DNA of 7,313 nucleotides from Clostridiales bacterium. GTDB lineage: Bacteria; Bacillota; Clostridia; Saccharofermentanales; Saccharofermentanaceae. The notes below the pieces were generated by a model. The model saw only the letters and a program-made list of their open reading frames with translations. It ran no database searches and had not been told where the DNA came from. The position numbers and the translations under genes are program-made. Shown piece by piece: positions 1 through 6,231 of this stretch. The stretch covers positions 1-7,313 of the forward strand of contig JAFGGR010000048.1 in the NCBI GenBank assembly GCA_016930475.1, in the 5' to 3' direction. Positions within the stretch are counted from its first letter, which is position 1. Each line of letters opens with the position of its first letter.

Positions 1-1
1 A

Positions 2-292
2 ATGTGCTATTACGGCTGGCCCTATTACGCATGGTCCGCGGGCCACGACACCGACGGCCGCTTTCGTCAGTACGAATGGCTTCTGACGGGCTGCGGCGGT
101 GATCTGGAGCTCTTCCGGCAGACCTGCGCCGCGGAAGGGATCGATTATATCATTCTCGATACCGAACTCTTGAGTTACCGAAACGCCGCCGGAGAAAATA
201 TCGTAAACAGCGGTTTTTTCCAGGAAAACCTGATCCGCGTTGCATATTTCCCAAACGAGAACGACGCGCAAATTCTGTCCGTCACGCAATAA
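2..292 (+). CDS. C-terminal fragment of a probable membrane glycosyltransferase-like protein (5' end outside window)
   Basis: The reading frame is open to the left edge and ends at a TAA. The ATG at position 2 has only one base before it, so it is best read as an internal Met of a longer gene. The 96 visible residues have no membrane helix. They include an aromatic, Trp-rich stretch (YYGWPYYAW) followed by SAGHDTDGR, then a section around IDYIILD and a final FFQENLIRVAY. From memory, a motif of this kind followed by a 'gIDYiivD' strand occurs in the soluble tail of multi-spanning proteins of the GT39/PMT type or of polysaccharide membrane proteins in clostridia, where the tail lies outside the membrane. 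That assignment is a family-level recollection, not a match I could run. The gene converges on the EF-G-like gene, with a hairpin between them. It could also be a membrane protein with no transferase activity. Confidence 0.5.
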   Translation: MCYYGWPYYAWSAGHDTDGRFRQYEWLLTGCGGDLELFRQTCAAEGIDYIILDTELLSYRNAAGENIVNSGFFQENLIRVAYFPNENDAQILSVTQ

Positions 293-324
293 CGGCACGC
301 GGAAGTCGTTTTTCGACAAAAGTC

Positions 325-380
325 ATCCAACAAAAAGGGTCCGGTCGCCTCAATGGCTCCGGACCCTTTAATCGTTGGAT
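325..380. terminator. Intrinsic terminator between convergent genes, likely bidirectional
   Basis: A perfect 11-bp stem pairs 334-344 (AAAGGGTCCGG) with 359-369. An outer 7-bp stem pairs 325-331 (ATCCAAC) with 374-380 (GTTGGAT) across a small internal loop. Read on the minus strand, the GC-rich core is followed by five T residues (complement of 332-336), the normal form of a Rho-independent terminator for the EF-G-like gene that ends at 391. Read on the plus strand, the T-run is only three bases, so termination of the left-hand gene is weaker but plausible. Confidence 0.85.
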
Positions 381-390
381 CAAAAATCGC

Positions 391-2472
391 CTACTCGTCT
401 TCTTCGAGGAAGGCCTTCCGCTCCTCGATCACCTTAGCGGCAACCTCCGAAGGAGCCTGCTCATAGCGAGCGTGCTTGATGGTATACCAACCGCGTCCCT
501 GAGTCATAGACTTTAAATCTGTGGCATAGGATGCCATTTCAGAGGTCGGGACCTCGCAGGAAATGACCGACCCGTCTTCGTCCGCGTCGATCCCCATGAT
601 CCGTCCCCGGCGCTTGTTCATGTCACCCATGATATCTCCCTGTTTATCCTCGGGGATATGCACGACTACCGAGCTGATCGGCTCTAAAAGAACCGGGCTT
701 GCCTGAGGCAGACCATTCTTAAAGGCAAGCCCCGCAGCGATCTTGAACGCCATTTCTGATGAGTCAACGTCATGATACGACCCGTCGACGAGCGTTGCCT
801 TGAGATTGACGACCGGGAATCCGGCCAAAATACCTTTGCCGACCGAATCGTGAAGACCCTTCTCAACCGCGGGAAAGAAATTTTTCGGAACCGATCCGCC
901 AAATACCTTCTCCTCGAAAATCAGCGTCTCCGACTCGACCGGTTCGAACTCGACCCAAACATCTCCGTACTGACCATGTCCGCCGGACTGCTTCTTGTGC
1001 TTGCCCTGTACCTTGACCTTCTTGCGGATGGCTTCGCGGTAAGGAACACGCGGAGGTTCGAGTTCGGCGTCGACGTTAAACTTATTCTTCAACTTGCTTC
1101 GAAGAACATTGATCTCCTGCTCTCCCAAGCCGGAAATGACCATCTGACGGGTCTCGGCGTCGTTCACGACCGTAAATACGGGGTCTTCATCGGATAACTT
1201 ATTGAGACCGGACATGATCTTATCCTCTTCTCCCTTGACCTTCGGTACGATACCCATCGTCAGGCACGGAGTCGGGAAATTGATCTTCGGCAGAATGACC
1301 GGTCGCGATTTATCGCAAAGCGTATCGTTCGTCTGGGTCAAAACCAGTTTGGCGATCGCACCGATATCTCCTGTACCGACCTGATCGGCCGGGAGTTGCT
1401 TCTTGCCGACCATGTAAAACAAGCCTCCGACACGCTCTTCCTTCTCCTTATTGGCGTTATATACGGTAGAGTTGCCTTTGAAGATTCCGGAATAAACACG
1501 GAAAAGACTGATACGGCCGACAAATGGATCGGCAATGGTCTTGAAAACAAATGCGGAGAGGGGTTCCTTTTCGTCCGCATTGATCTCGCTCGATGCCCCG
1601 TCCGGAGAAGCGGCGGTGACCGTCTTCTTTTCGCCGGCGGCCGGTGTATCCTTGGAAATACAATTCATCAGGAATTCGACGCCCCAGTTATTGAGCGCAG
1701 AACCGGCATAGACCGGGTGTAAACTCCCGTCGCGGAACCCGGCATGAATTCCTCTGCGGAACTCGTCCTCGGTAAAGGGCTCGCCGGAGAAATACTTCTC
1801 CATCAATTCCTCATCGCTTTCGGCGACCACTTCGTTGATCTGCTCGTGAATCTTGGTAACGCGCTGTTCAAACTCCTCCGGCAATGGCATCTCTTTGGAC
1901 GCACCGGTCTTCAAATCGATCGAAAAGGCACGTTTATTCATGACATCGACGATTCCTGTCATCTTATCCTGGCTCATGATCGGGAAGGACAGCGGAATAA
2001 CGGAAATGCCGTATTGCGCTCTCAATTCCTCGACGATATGTTCATAATCCGCATTCGGTTCATCCATCCGGTTGACAAAAAACAAGAACGGAACATTACG
2101 CTTCTTCAGCAGTCGAACCGCTTTCTCTGCACCGACCTGAATCCCACCCTTGGAAGTCATAACGACGATCGCGCTGTCAGCGATTCGAATTCCCGCCATG
2201 GTCTCACCCAAAAAATCAAAGTCGCCGGGCGTGTCGATGATATTCATCTTGGAGTTTTTCCACTCGCACGCCGCAATGGTCGTATTGATCGAAAGCTGTC
2301 GTCTGATCTCTTCCGGATCAAAGTCCATGGTTGTGTTCCCGTCCGTGGATCGCCCCATACGATCGATCGCCTTGGCGCAGAACAACATCGCTTCGGCAAG
2401 CGCTGTTTTTCCGGACCCGCCGTGTCCCAACAAGGAAATATTGCGGATCTTTTCAGCCGGATAATTGATCAT
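391..2472 (-). CDS. Elongation factor G-like translational GTPase (EF-G paralogue)
   Basis: This 693-residue protein has the length and full domain order of EF-G. The GTPase domain carries a P-loop GHGGSGKT at 16-23, a switch I region ending INTT at 62-65, G3 DTPGD at 80-84 and G4 NRMD at 134-137. A variable linker covers about 278-304, then domain II about 305-390, domain III about 398-472, domain IV about 473-595 and domain V about 596-672. The domain IV tip SYHDVDSS (565-572), which in EF-G reaches into the decoding centre during translocation, is conserved, so ribosome binding is likely. Two differences from housekeeping EF-G stand out: the catalytic His after DTPG is Asp84, and the G4 Lys is Arg135. 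The KHKKQSGGHGQYG segment (491-503) also fits the EF-G-like paralogue group. No str-operon genes are adjacent, as expected for a paralogue. Start: ATG with AAGGAGG eight bases upstream. Its exact role (translocation, recycling or stress) cannot be told from sequence. Confidence 0.93.
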   Translation of the reverse strand: MINYPAEKIRNISLLGHGGSGKTALAEAMLFCAKAIDRMGRSTDGNTTMDFDPEEIRRQLSINTTIAACEWKNSKMNIIDTPGDFDFLGETMAGIRIADSAIVVMTSKGGIQVGAEKAVRLLKKRNVPFLFFVNRMDEPNADYEHIVEELRAQYGISVIPLSFPIMSQDKMTGIVDVMNKRAFSIDLKTGASKEMPLPEEFEQRVTKIHEQINEVVAESDEELMEKYFSGEPFTEDEFRRGIHAGFRDGSLHPVYAGSALNNWGVEFLMNCISKDTPAAGEKKTVTAASPDGASSEINADEKEPLSAFVFKTIADPFVGRISLFRVYSGIFKGNSTVYNANKEKEERVGGLFYMVGKKQLPADQVGTGDIGAIAKLVLTQTNDTLCDKSRPVILPKINFPTPCLTMGIVPKVKGEEDKIMSGLNKLSDEDPVFTVVNDAETRQMVISGLGEQEINVLRSKLKNKFNVDAELEPPRVPYREAIRKKVKVQGKHKKQSGGHGQYGDVWVEFEPVESETLIFEEKVFGGSVPKNFFPAVEKGLHDSVGKGILAGFPVVNLKATLVDGSYHDVDSSEMAFKIAAGLAFKNGLPQASPVLLEPISSVVVHIPEDKQGDIMGDMNKRRGRIMGIDADEDGSVISCEVPTSEMASYATDLKSMTQGRGWYTIKHARYEQAPSEVAAKVIEERKAFLEEDE

Positions 2473-2480
2473 GTATCTGT

Positions 2481-2487
2481 CCTCCTT
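2481..2487 (-). promoter_or_regulatory. Ribosome binding site of the EF-G-like gene
   Basis: The minus strand reads AAGGAGG, a near-perfect complement to the 16S rRNA 3' end. It lies eight bases before the ATG at 2470-2472 and fixes the start of the EF-G-like protein. Confidence 0.9.
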
Positions 2488-2505
2488 GGATAAACTAATA
2501 TTGGC

Positions 2506-2534
2506 ATTATACTATGAGCAATCCACAATATCCA
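2506..2534 (-). promoter_or_regulatory. Probable sigma-A-type promoter of the EF-G-like gene
   Basis: On the minus strand a perfect -10 hexamer TATAAT (2506-2511) is preceded at 17-bp spacing by TGGATA (2529-2534), a 4/6 match to TTGACA. Transcription would start near 2499 and leave a leader of about 27 nt containing the ribosome binding site. The site lies between the terminator of the upstream coiled-coil gene and the EF-G-like start, consistent with an independent transcription unit. Confidence 0.6.
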
Positions 2535-2585
2535 CAAAAAACATGGATCGTTGCTGCTTCTTTTCGCTGAATTGTCCACCTTTTC

Positions 2586-2618
2586 AAAAAAAGTGCGGGG
2601 CAATCGCACCCCGCACTT
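2586..2618 (-). terminator. Rho-independent terminator of the coiled-coil protein gene
   Basis: A perfect 10-bp GC-rich stem pairs 2591-2600 (AAGTGCGGGG) with 2609-2618 around an 8-nt loop. Read on the minus strand it ends in a run of seven T residues (complement of 2586-2592). It lies about 45 bp past the stop codon of the long coiled-coil gene and upstream of the EF-G-like promoter, so it separates the two transcription units. Confidence 0.9.
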
Positions 2619-2664
2619 ATTTCTATTCTCATGATTTCTGTGTGTCCGTGAAAGGTGACTCGAC

Positions 2665-4878
2665 TCAGCTCAACGGGCGCTCGAAAACCAGGATCGTTCG
2701 GTCCTCTTTGATCGTAGGACCGCCTCCGAGCGAAATATTGTCCGCTCCGCCCAGGGTGGACAAGATCTTACCGCCCTCGTCGTTGATGATGGTATGGAGA
2801 TGCCATCCGTCCGACGAACGCTTGGCAAGCGTCTTTACCATCTGTGCCGCATCCACCTCGCCGATATCCGTATGCGCAATGATATCAATCTCATACTGCA
2901 TCGGCCCGGAGGATGCGGCGCCTCCGCCGCTGATGATCATCGACTCGGTTCGAATCCGAAGCTCGTCAATGGCAGCCTGCGCCGCTTGGATCTGCTGTTG
3001 CAATTCCTCAACTCTCTTCTCGGCATCTTCCTTCGCTTTACCCATCTCTTCGATCAGTTGCTCCTTTTCTTCGATGATTCTTTGCATCCGGCCTCTCTCG
3101 CTCTCGTTCAAAGCCGCTTCTTTCAGTGCGATCGCCCTCTTTTCCGCCTCGAAAATAAAGATTTCCGCTTCGACCTCGGCATCCTTCATCGCCGTCTTGG
3201 ACTCCTCGATGATTGACTTGGCTTGTTCAAGCTCCGCCGCGATCTGCGCCGTTTCTTCCTCTGCGGACATACGGATCCTGTCAAGTTCGGCTTCCAGCGA
3301 TTCTAACTCCTTCTCAAGCGCGACTTTCTGTTCCTGAGCATCCCGTAACAGTTCGCGTGCTTCTCTCTCGGTATTGTCCTTCAATTCGTTTGCAGAGGCC
3401 GCGATCTCCTCGCTGTCTCTTTCCGCCTGAGCTTTCACCTCGTTAGCGGCAGCCAGGACATCGTCTGCTTCACTCTGGATCTCGTCCTTTTTCTGTATGG
3501 CTTCGGCGATAATGCTCTCGGCCTGACTCTCGGCATTCGAAATCTTATCGTTGGCGGCAGCGATGATACCCTCGGCTTCTCTCTCGGCCTCCGCGACCTT
3601 CTCGTTGGCGGCGGCGATGATGCCCTCAGCCTCTCTCTCGGCCTCCGCGACCTTCTCGTTGGCGGCGGCGATGATGCCCTCGGCTTCCCTCTCGGCCTCC
3701 GTGATCTTCCCGTTTGCGGTGGCGATGATGCCCTCGGCTTCCCTCTCGGCCTCCGTGATTTTCTCGCTCGCGGATGCGATGATCGCTTCGACATCCTTAT
3801 CGGCCTGCAATTTTACATCCTTTGCCGAAGCCAGGATCTCATCGGCTTCCTTCTCCAGCTGTTCCTTGCTCTTACGGTTTTCCCCGATATCCTTCTTGAG
3901 TGCTTCGATCTCTGCCTTGAATCCCGCAGCCTCCTCCTGAAGACGAGTTCTTTGCTCCTCGGCACGGTCCGTCTCGGCGATCGCCTTCTTGGCCTCCTCG
4001 ATATAAAGCGCGAGTTCTTTCTCGGCCTGCCTTTGTGTGGCTTCTATTTCACGCGCAACGGCCTCGGCCTGTTGTAACACTTCGTTGTATCGGTCCTGGG
4101 CTTCCTTGAGCTTATCCTCTTCAAGCAGCAGCGCATCCTTTTTCGCCGCTGCCGCTTCTTCGCGCGCTTTCAGAACCAAGTCTTGCTTATCCTGATCAAG
4201 TTTACCGGTCAGAGAATCGATTTCGTTCTTAACTTGCTCAAATTCCCTCTGAGCCTCTTCCTTTTCGCGTTGGGCTTCCTTCGCCAACTCGCGGATTTTC
4301 AGCGTTTCCTCTTCCGCCAGCTTGGCCTCTTCGAGCATTTGCTGTTTCCTGGCCATGGCGTCCTTGTATTCTTTCTGAACCTGAATCGCCAGTTTCTCCG
4401 TTTGCGCCTCGGCTTCCCGAATCAGAGCCAGTTTATCGGCTTCTCCCTGCTTGCGGGCTTCCTCTAAAATCTTCTTGGCCTCTGCCTCGGCGTCGGATAC
4501 TTTGTCCTTCTCGGAATCGATCTGCTTACGGATCGCCTCGACTTCCTTGTCCAGTTTGGCCTTCTCCTCGAGCGCCTTCTTCTTGAGGTTAACGTAATCT
4601 CCCTCAATACGAAGTCTCTCTTCCTCGTACTGTTGGGTCAGACTGTCGATCTCTTTCTGGTAACGCTCCTTCAGTTCGGCGATAAATTTTTCTTCGTCGG
4701 CCTTCTTGTCCTCGACCTGGCTTCTTTTATCACCCTCGACCTTGCTCATGTAGTCTTTGGCTTCTTTTTTGGCGGTCTCTTCACCTTCACGGGCAGCTTT
4801 CTGAAAATCGTATTTGCACATAAAACAACGGGCCACATTGTCACCCATCATTACACCGCATACAGGACATTTTTTCAT
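2665..4878 (-). CDS. Zinc-ribbon, long coiled-coil protein with C-terminal DUF4177-like domain
   Basis: This 737-residue protein has three parts. The N-terminus (1-24) is a four-Cys knuckle, C4-x2-C7 and C18-x2-C21, likely to bind zinc. Residues about 25-655 are almost entirely charged, Ala/Glu/Lys/Gln-rich helix with no prolines, signal peptide or membrane segment, i.e. a very long coiled-coil rod. Residues 341-520 of this rod form ten 18-residue repeats. A Gly/Ser hinge leads into about 658-737, which resembles DUF4177: an opening MQYEIDII strand, the GW pair at 691-692 and the closing strand TILVFERPL. The ATG at 4878 is preferred over an in-frame GTG at 4887 because the GTG lies inside the ribosome binding site. 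The gene has its own terminator, and the zinc-ribbon dispanin gene lies 184 bp upstream. A structural or scaffold role in the cytoplasm is an inference. The function is unknown, and coiled-coil similarity to motor or filament proteins would be non-specific. Confidence 0.88.
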   Translation of the reverse strand: MKKCPVCGVMMGDNVARCFMCKYDFQKAAREGEETAKKEAKDYMSKVEGDKRSQVEDKKADEEKFIAELKERYQKEIDSLTQQYEEERLRIEGDYVNLKKKALEEKAKLDKEVEAIRKQIDSEKDKVSDAEAEAKKILEEARKQGEADKLALIREAEAQTEKLAIQVQKEYKDAMARKQQMLEEAKLAEEETLKIRELAKEAQREKEEAQREFEQVKNEIDSLTGKLDQDKQDLVLKAREEAAAAKKDALLLEEDKLKEAQDRYNEVLQQAEAVAREIEATQRQAEKELALYIEEAKKAIAETDRAEEQRTRLQEEAAGFKAEIEALKKDIGENRKSKEQLEKEADEILASAKDVKLQADKDVEAIIASASEKITEAEREAEGIIATANGKITEAEREAEGIIAAANEKVAEAEREAEGIIAAANEKVAEAEREAEGIIAAANDKISNAESQAESIIAEAIQKKDEIQSEADDVLAAANEVKAQAERDSEEIAASANELKDNTEREARELLRDAQEQKVALEKELESLEAELDRIRMSAEEETAQIAAELEQAKSIIEESKTAMKDAEVEAEIFIFEAEKRAIALKEAALNESERGRMQRIIEEKEQLIEEMGKAKEDAEKRVEELQQQIQAAQAAIDELRIRTESMIISGGGAASSGPMQYEIDIIAHTDIGEVDAAQMVKTLAKRSSDGWHLHTIINDEGGKILSTLGGADNISLGGGPTIKEDRTILVFERPLS
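3319..3858 (-). repeat. Ten tandem 18-residue (54-bp) coding repeats in the coiled-coil gene
   Basis: The rod contains consecutive 18-residue units of the form AEREAEGIIAAANEKVAE. In the DNA, the GATGAT (or GATAAT) triplet pair recurs exactly every 54 bases at 3508, 3562, 3616, 3670, 3724 and 3778. Copies 2-6 (3535-3804) are the best conserved. Copies 4 (3643-3696) and 5 (3589-3642) encode identical peptides and differ at three silent positions. Copies 1 and 7-10 are diverged but keep length and phase. Eighteen residues equal five turns at 3.6 residues per turn, so the hydrophobic stripe would run nearly straight along the helix. Confidence 0.9.
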
Positions 4879-4883
4879 TGCCG

Positions 4884-4890
4884 CCACCTC
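4884..4890 (-). promoter_or_regulatory. Ribosome binding site that decides the coiled-coil protein start
   Basis: The minus strand reads GAGGTGG, followed after five bases by ATG at 4876-4878. The alternative in-frame GTG at 4885-4887 is part of this motif and cannot be the start if the motif is the Shine-Dalgarno site. Confidence 0.75.
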
Positions 4891-4939
4891 TTACTCAAAT
4901 AATTTGTTTACACAACCCAGTATCAAATTAGTATATACA

Positions 4940-4945
4940 ATTATA
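4940..4945 (-). promoter_or_regulatory. Possible -10 element upstream of the coiled-coil gene
   Basis: A perfect TATAAT occurs on the minus strand about 60 bp before the start codon, in an AT-rich stretch. No convincing -35 hexamer is found at 16-18 bp spacing (GTGTCT at 17 bp is poor), and there is no TGn extension, so this is only a weak call. Confidence 0.3.
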
Positions 4946-5062
4946 CAACGATACTCACCGGAAGACACCCGCTCCCGTCGCCAAACAAGAAAACATACCA
5001 TGAACAATCCACATACACCGCTTTCGCGGAATCAAACGAACTCCGGATCCGATCTTGCCCGA

Positions 5063-5698
5063 TCAGGATCCGAACAAATCGGAGAAATCAGAACCGTACT
5101 GAGCGTAATACTCGTTCGGATCAATACTCTGGGACCAGACAGAAAAGCCAATCGCAATCATGACTGCAATCACTACCAAAATGATCGAGATGATATTCAG
5201 GATCATGGCGGTCTTGATCTTGGATTGTGCTTCCTCGGCCGTCATCGCCTTATTGGCTCCCGATGCCATAACTGCCGCGATGATCGCGAGCACAAGAGCC
5301 GGTATACCCAAACCCATGCAACAACACATGATCGTTCCCAAGATTATATTGATCACGGCAAAAACCATCTGACCGGAACCGCTGGGACGCGGCTGATATG
5401 ACCCGGGAGCAGGTTGGTATATGGGAGCAGCCTGCATCGGGCTCTCCCCGGAGAAGTTCGCTCGGTCATCGTTGCCGACGTATCCGCTTGTATTACCGGA
5501 AGCGCTGCTCGCGGTATCATCCGAAGAATACAAGGGCGCTTGCTCCGGAACGGAATTCACAGTTTGAGGTTCCGTAAAGGATTGCTCAGCAGCCGTAACA
5601 CCCGGCTGTGAGATCGCCTCGCGGATGATCATCGCGCCGCACTCGGGACAATAACTGGCGTTTTCCGCCTCTGTTCCGCAATTTACACATTTGGTCAT
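5063..5698 (-). CDS. Zinc-ribbon CD225/dispanin-family membrane protein
   Basis: This 211-residue protein starts with a zinc ribbon (C4, C7, C17, C20), followed by a low-complexity Pro/Ser/Gln/Ala linker (about 28-108) and a two-helix membrane domain (about 110-187). In the membrane domain, an N-x2-L-x4-CCC pattern (Cys 125-127) at the first hydrophobic segment, a GIPALVLAI stretch, a short charged loop with regularly spaced Ala/Lys and a second helix starting LNIIS are hallmarks of the CD225/dispanin family, which includes animal IFITM proteins. In IFITMs, Cys residues at this position are acylated; whether that holds here is unknown. An acidic, Tyr-rich tail follows. The ribosome binding site GGAGGT (5705-5710) lies six bases before the ATG. 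The gene sits between a second dispanin gene and the zinc-ribbon coiled-coil gene, all in the same direction. The biochemical role of bacterial dispanins is not established. Confidence 0.85.
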   Translation of the reverse strand: MTKCVNCGTEAENASYCPECGAMIIREAISQPGVTAAEQSFTEPQTVNSVPEQAPLYSSDDTASSASGNTSGYVGNDDRANFSGESPMQAAPIYQPAPGSYQPRPSGSGQMVFAVINIILGTIMCCCMGLGIPALVLAIIAAVMASGANKAMTAEEAQSKIKTAMILNIISIILVVIAVMIAIGFSVWSQSIDPNEYYAQYGSDFSDLFGS

Positions 5699-5762
5699 TT
5701 TCGTACCTCCGAATATCTCTCGTGAATTAATAAATTTATTGCGTCATTAACGCTACCCCCTC

Positions 5763-5792
5763 AGCATATTTCATTCGAGGTGACCGCGTCAA
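5763..5792 (-). promoter_or_regulatory. Candidate promoter of the zinc-ribbon dispanin gene
   Basis: On the minus strand TTGACG (5787-5792, 5/6 match to the -35 consensus) is followed after 18 bp by TATGCT (5763-5768, 4/6 match to TATAAT). Transcription would start near 5756, giving a leader of about 58 nt. The site lies in the 160-bp gap between the two dispanin genes, where I see no clear terminator. The zinc-ribbon dispanin could therefore be made both from here and by read-through. Confidence 0.4.
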
Positions 5793-5858
5793 GGTCTCTT
5801 GATGCCAAGTAGGGTCTCGCGTACAGTTATTTAGAGCGAGAGTAATAATTTTAACGTT

Positions 5859-6218
5859 TTACGAGTTAAGTTTTCTGAAAAAACCGCGAAAATCAATATT
5901 CGTTCGGATCCACATCCAGGACAGGATCAATACCGCCAAACAAATAATGATCGACACCAAAGAGATAATATTTAAAAGCAACGCCGTTCGGATCCTTGCC
6001 TCCGCTTCATCTCGAGTGCGCGCTTTCTTGGACTCGGTCCCGTAGATCGCGGCAAGGATCCCGAAGACCAACGGAATGATCCCGACCACACAGCAACACA
6101 TGAGGATACTGATTATGATATTGACAATCGAGAAAATCGTCTGCCCGGTCGCGTCGGGTCGCTCGGGAGCCGCCACACTGCCTTCGATCATCGGATCTAT
6201 AGTCGGGTCCTCTGTCAT
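5859..6218 (-). CDS. Short CD225/dispanin-family membrane protein
   Basis: This 119-residue protein has a short acidic N-terminus (1-25) without a zinc ribbon, then a two-helix dispanin-type membrane domain (about 25-102). The pattern GQTIFSIVNIII, CCC at 41-43, GIIPLVFGILAAIYG, a charged Arg/Glu/Ala loop and LLNIIS matches the membrane domain of the neighbouring zinc-ribbon dispanin almost position by position, so the two are paralogues. A short basic tail (RGFFRKLNS) follows. The ATG at 6216-6218 is chosen because AGGAGGTG lies just upstream. An earlier in-frame start would overlap the CAP gene and place this ribosome binding site inside the coding region. The gene begins 11 bp after the CAP lipoprotein stop codon, so the pair is probably translationally coupled. 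The function is unknown; small dispanins generally sit in the cytoplasmic membrane. Confidence 0.82.
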   Translation of the reverse strand: MTEDPTIDPMIEGSVAAPERPDATGQTIFSIVNIIISILMCCCVVGIIPLVFGILAAIYGTESKKARTRDEAEARIRTALLLNIISLVSIIICLAVLILSWMWIRTNIDFRGFFRKLNS

Positions 6219-6223
6219 ATCGC

Positions 6224-6231
6224 CACCTCCT
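6224..6231 (-). promoter_or_regulatory. Ribosome binding site overlapping the upstream stop codon
   Basis: The minus strand reads AGGAGGTG, five bases before the ATG of the short dispanin. The last two bases of the CAP lipoprotein TAG stop codon (6230-6232) are the first two bases of this motif, so terminating ribosomes cover the initiation site. This supports the ATG at 6218 as the true start. Confidence 0.85.

Noticed and set aside
1744..2493. Plus-strand open frame (249 codons) opposite the EF-G-like gene
   Set aside because: It is fully antisense to the conserved GTPase domain, has no ribosome binding site, and no recognisable domain is present.
2465..3337. Long plus-strand open frame (290 codons) opposite the coiled-coil gene
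   Set aside because: It is Ser/Ala/Cys-rich low complexity, as expected from the complement of Glu/Ala/Lys codons, it runs through the terminator and EF-G-like promoter, and it resembles no family.
3508..3783. Regular 54-bp repeats considered as a CRISPR-like or other non-coding array
   Set aside because: There are no spacers; the repeats are contiguous, in frame and encode a coherent 18-residue helical unit with silent differences.
3435..3794. Arg/Pro/Ser-rich repeated open frame on the minus strand
   Set aside because: It is the 54-bp repeat read in another frame of the same strand. The coiled-coil frame has a proper start, domains and stop.
4885..4887. GTG as the start of the coiled-coil protein
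   Set aside because: The GTG is part of the GAGGTGG ribosome binding site of the ATG three codons downstream.
5793..5858. Terminator after the short dispanin gene
   Set aside because: Only a 6-bp stem (5815-5820 with 5836-5841) with a 15-nt loop is found, and no T-run follows on the minus strand, so it was not called.
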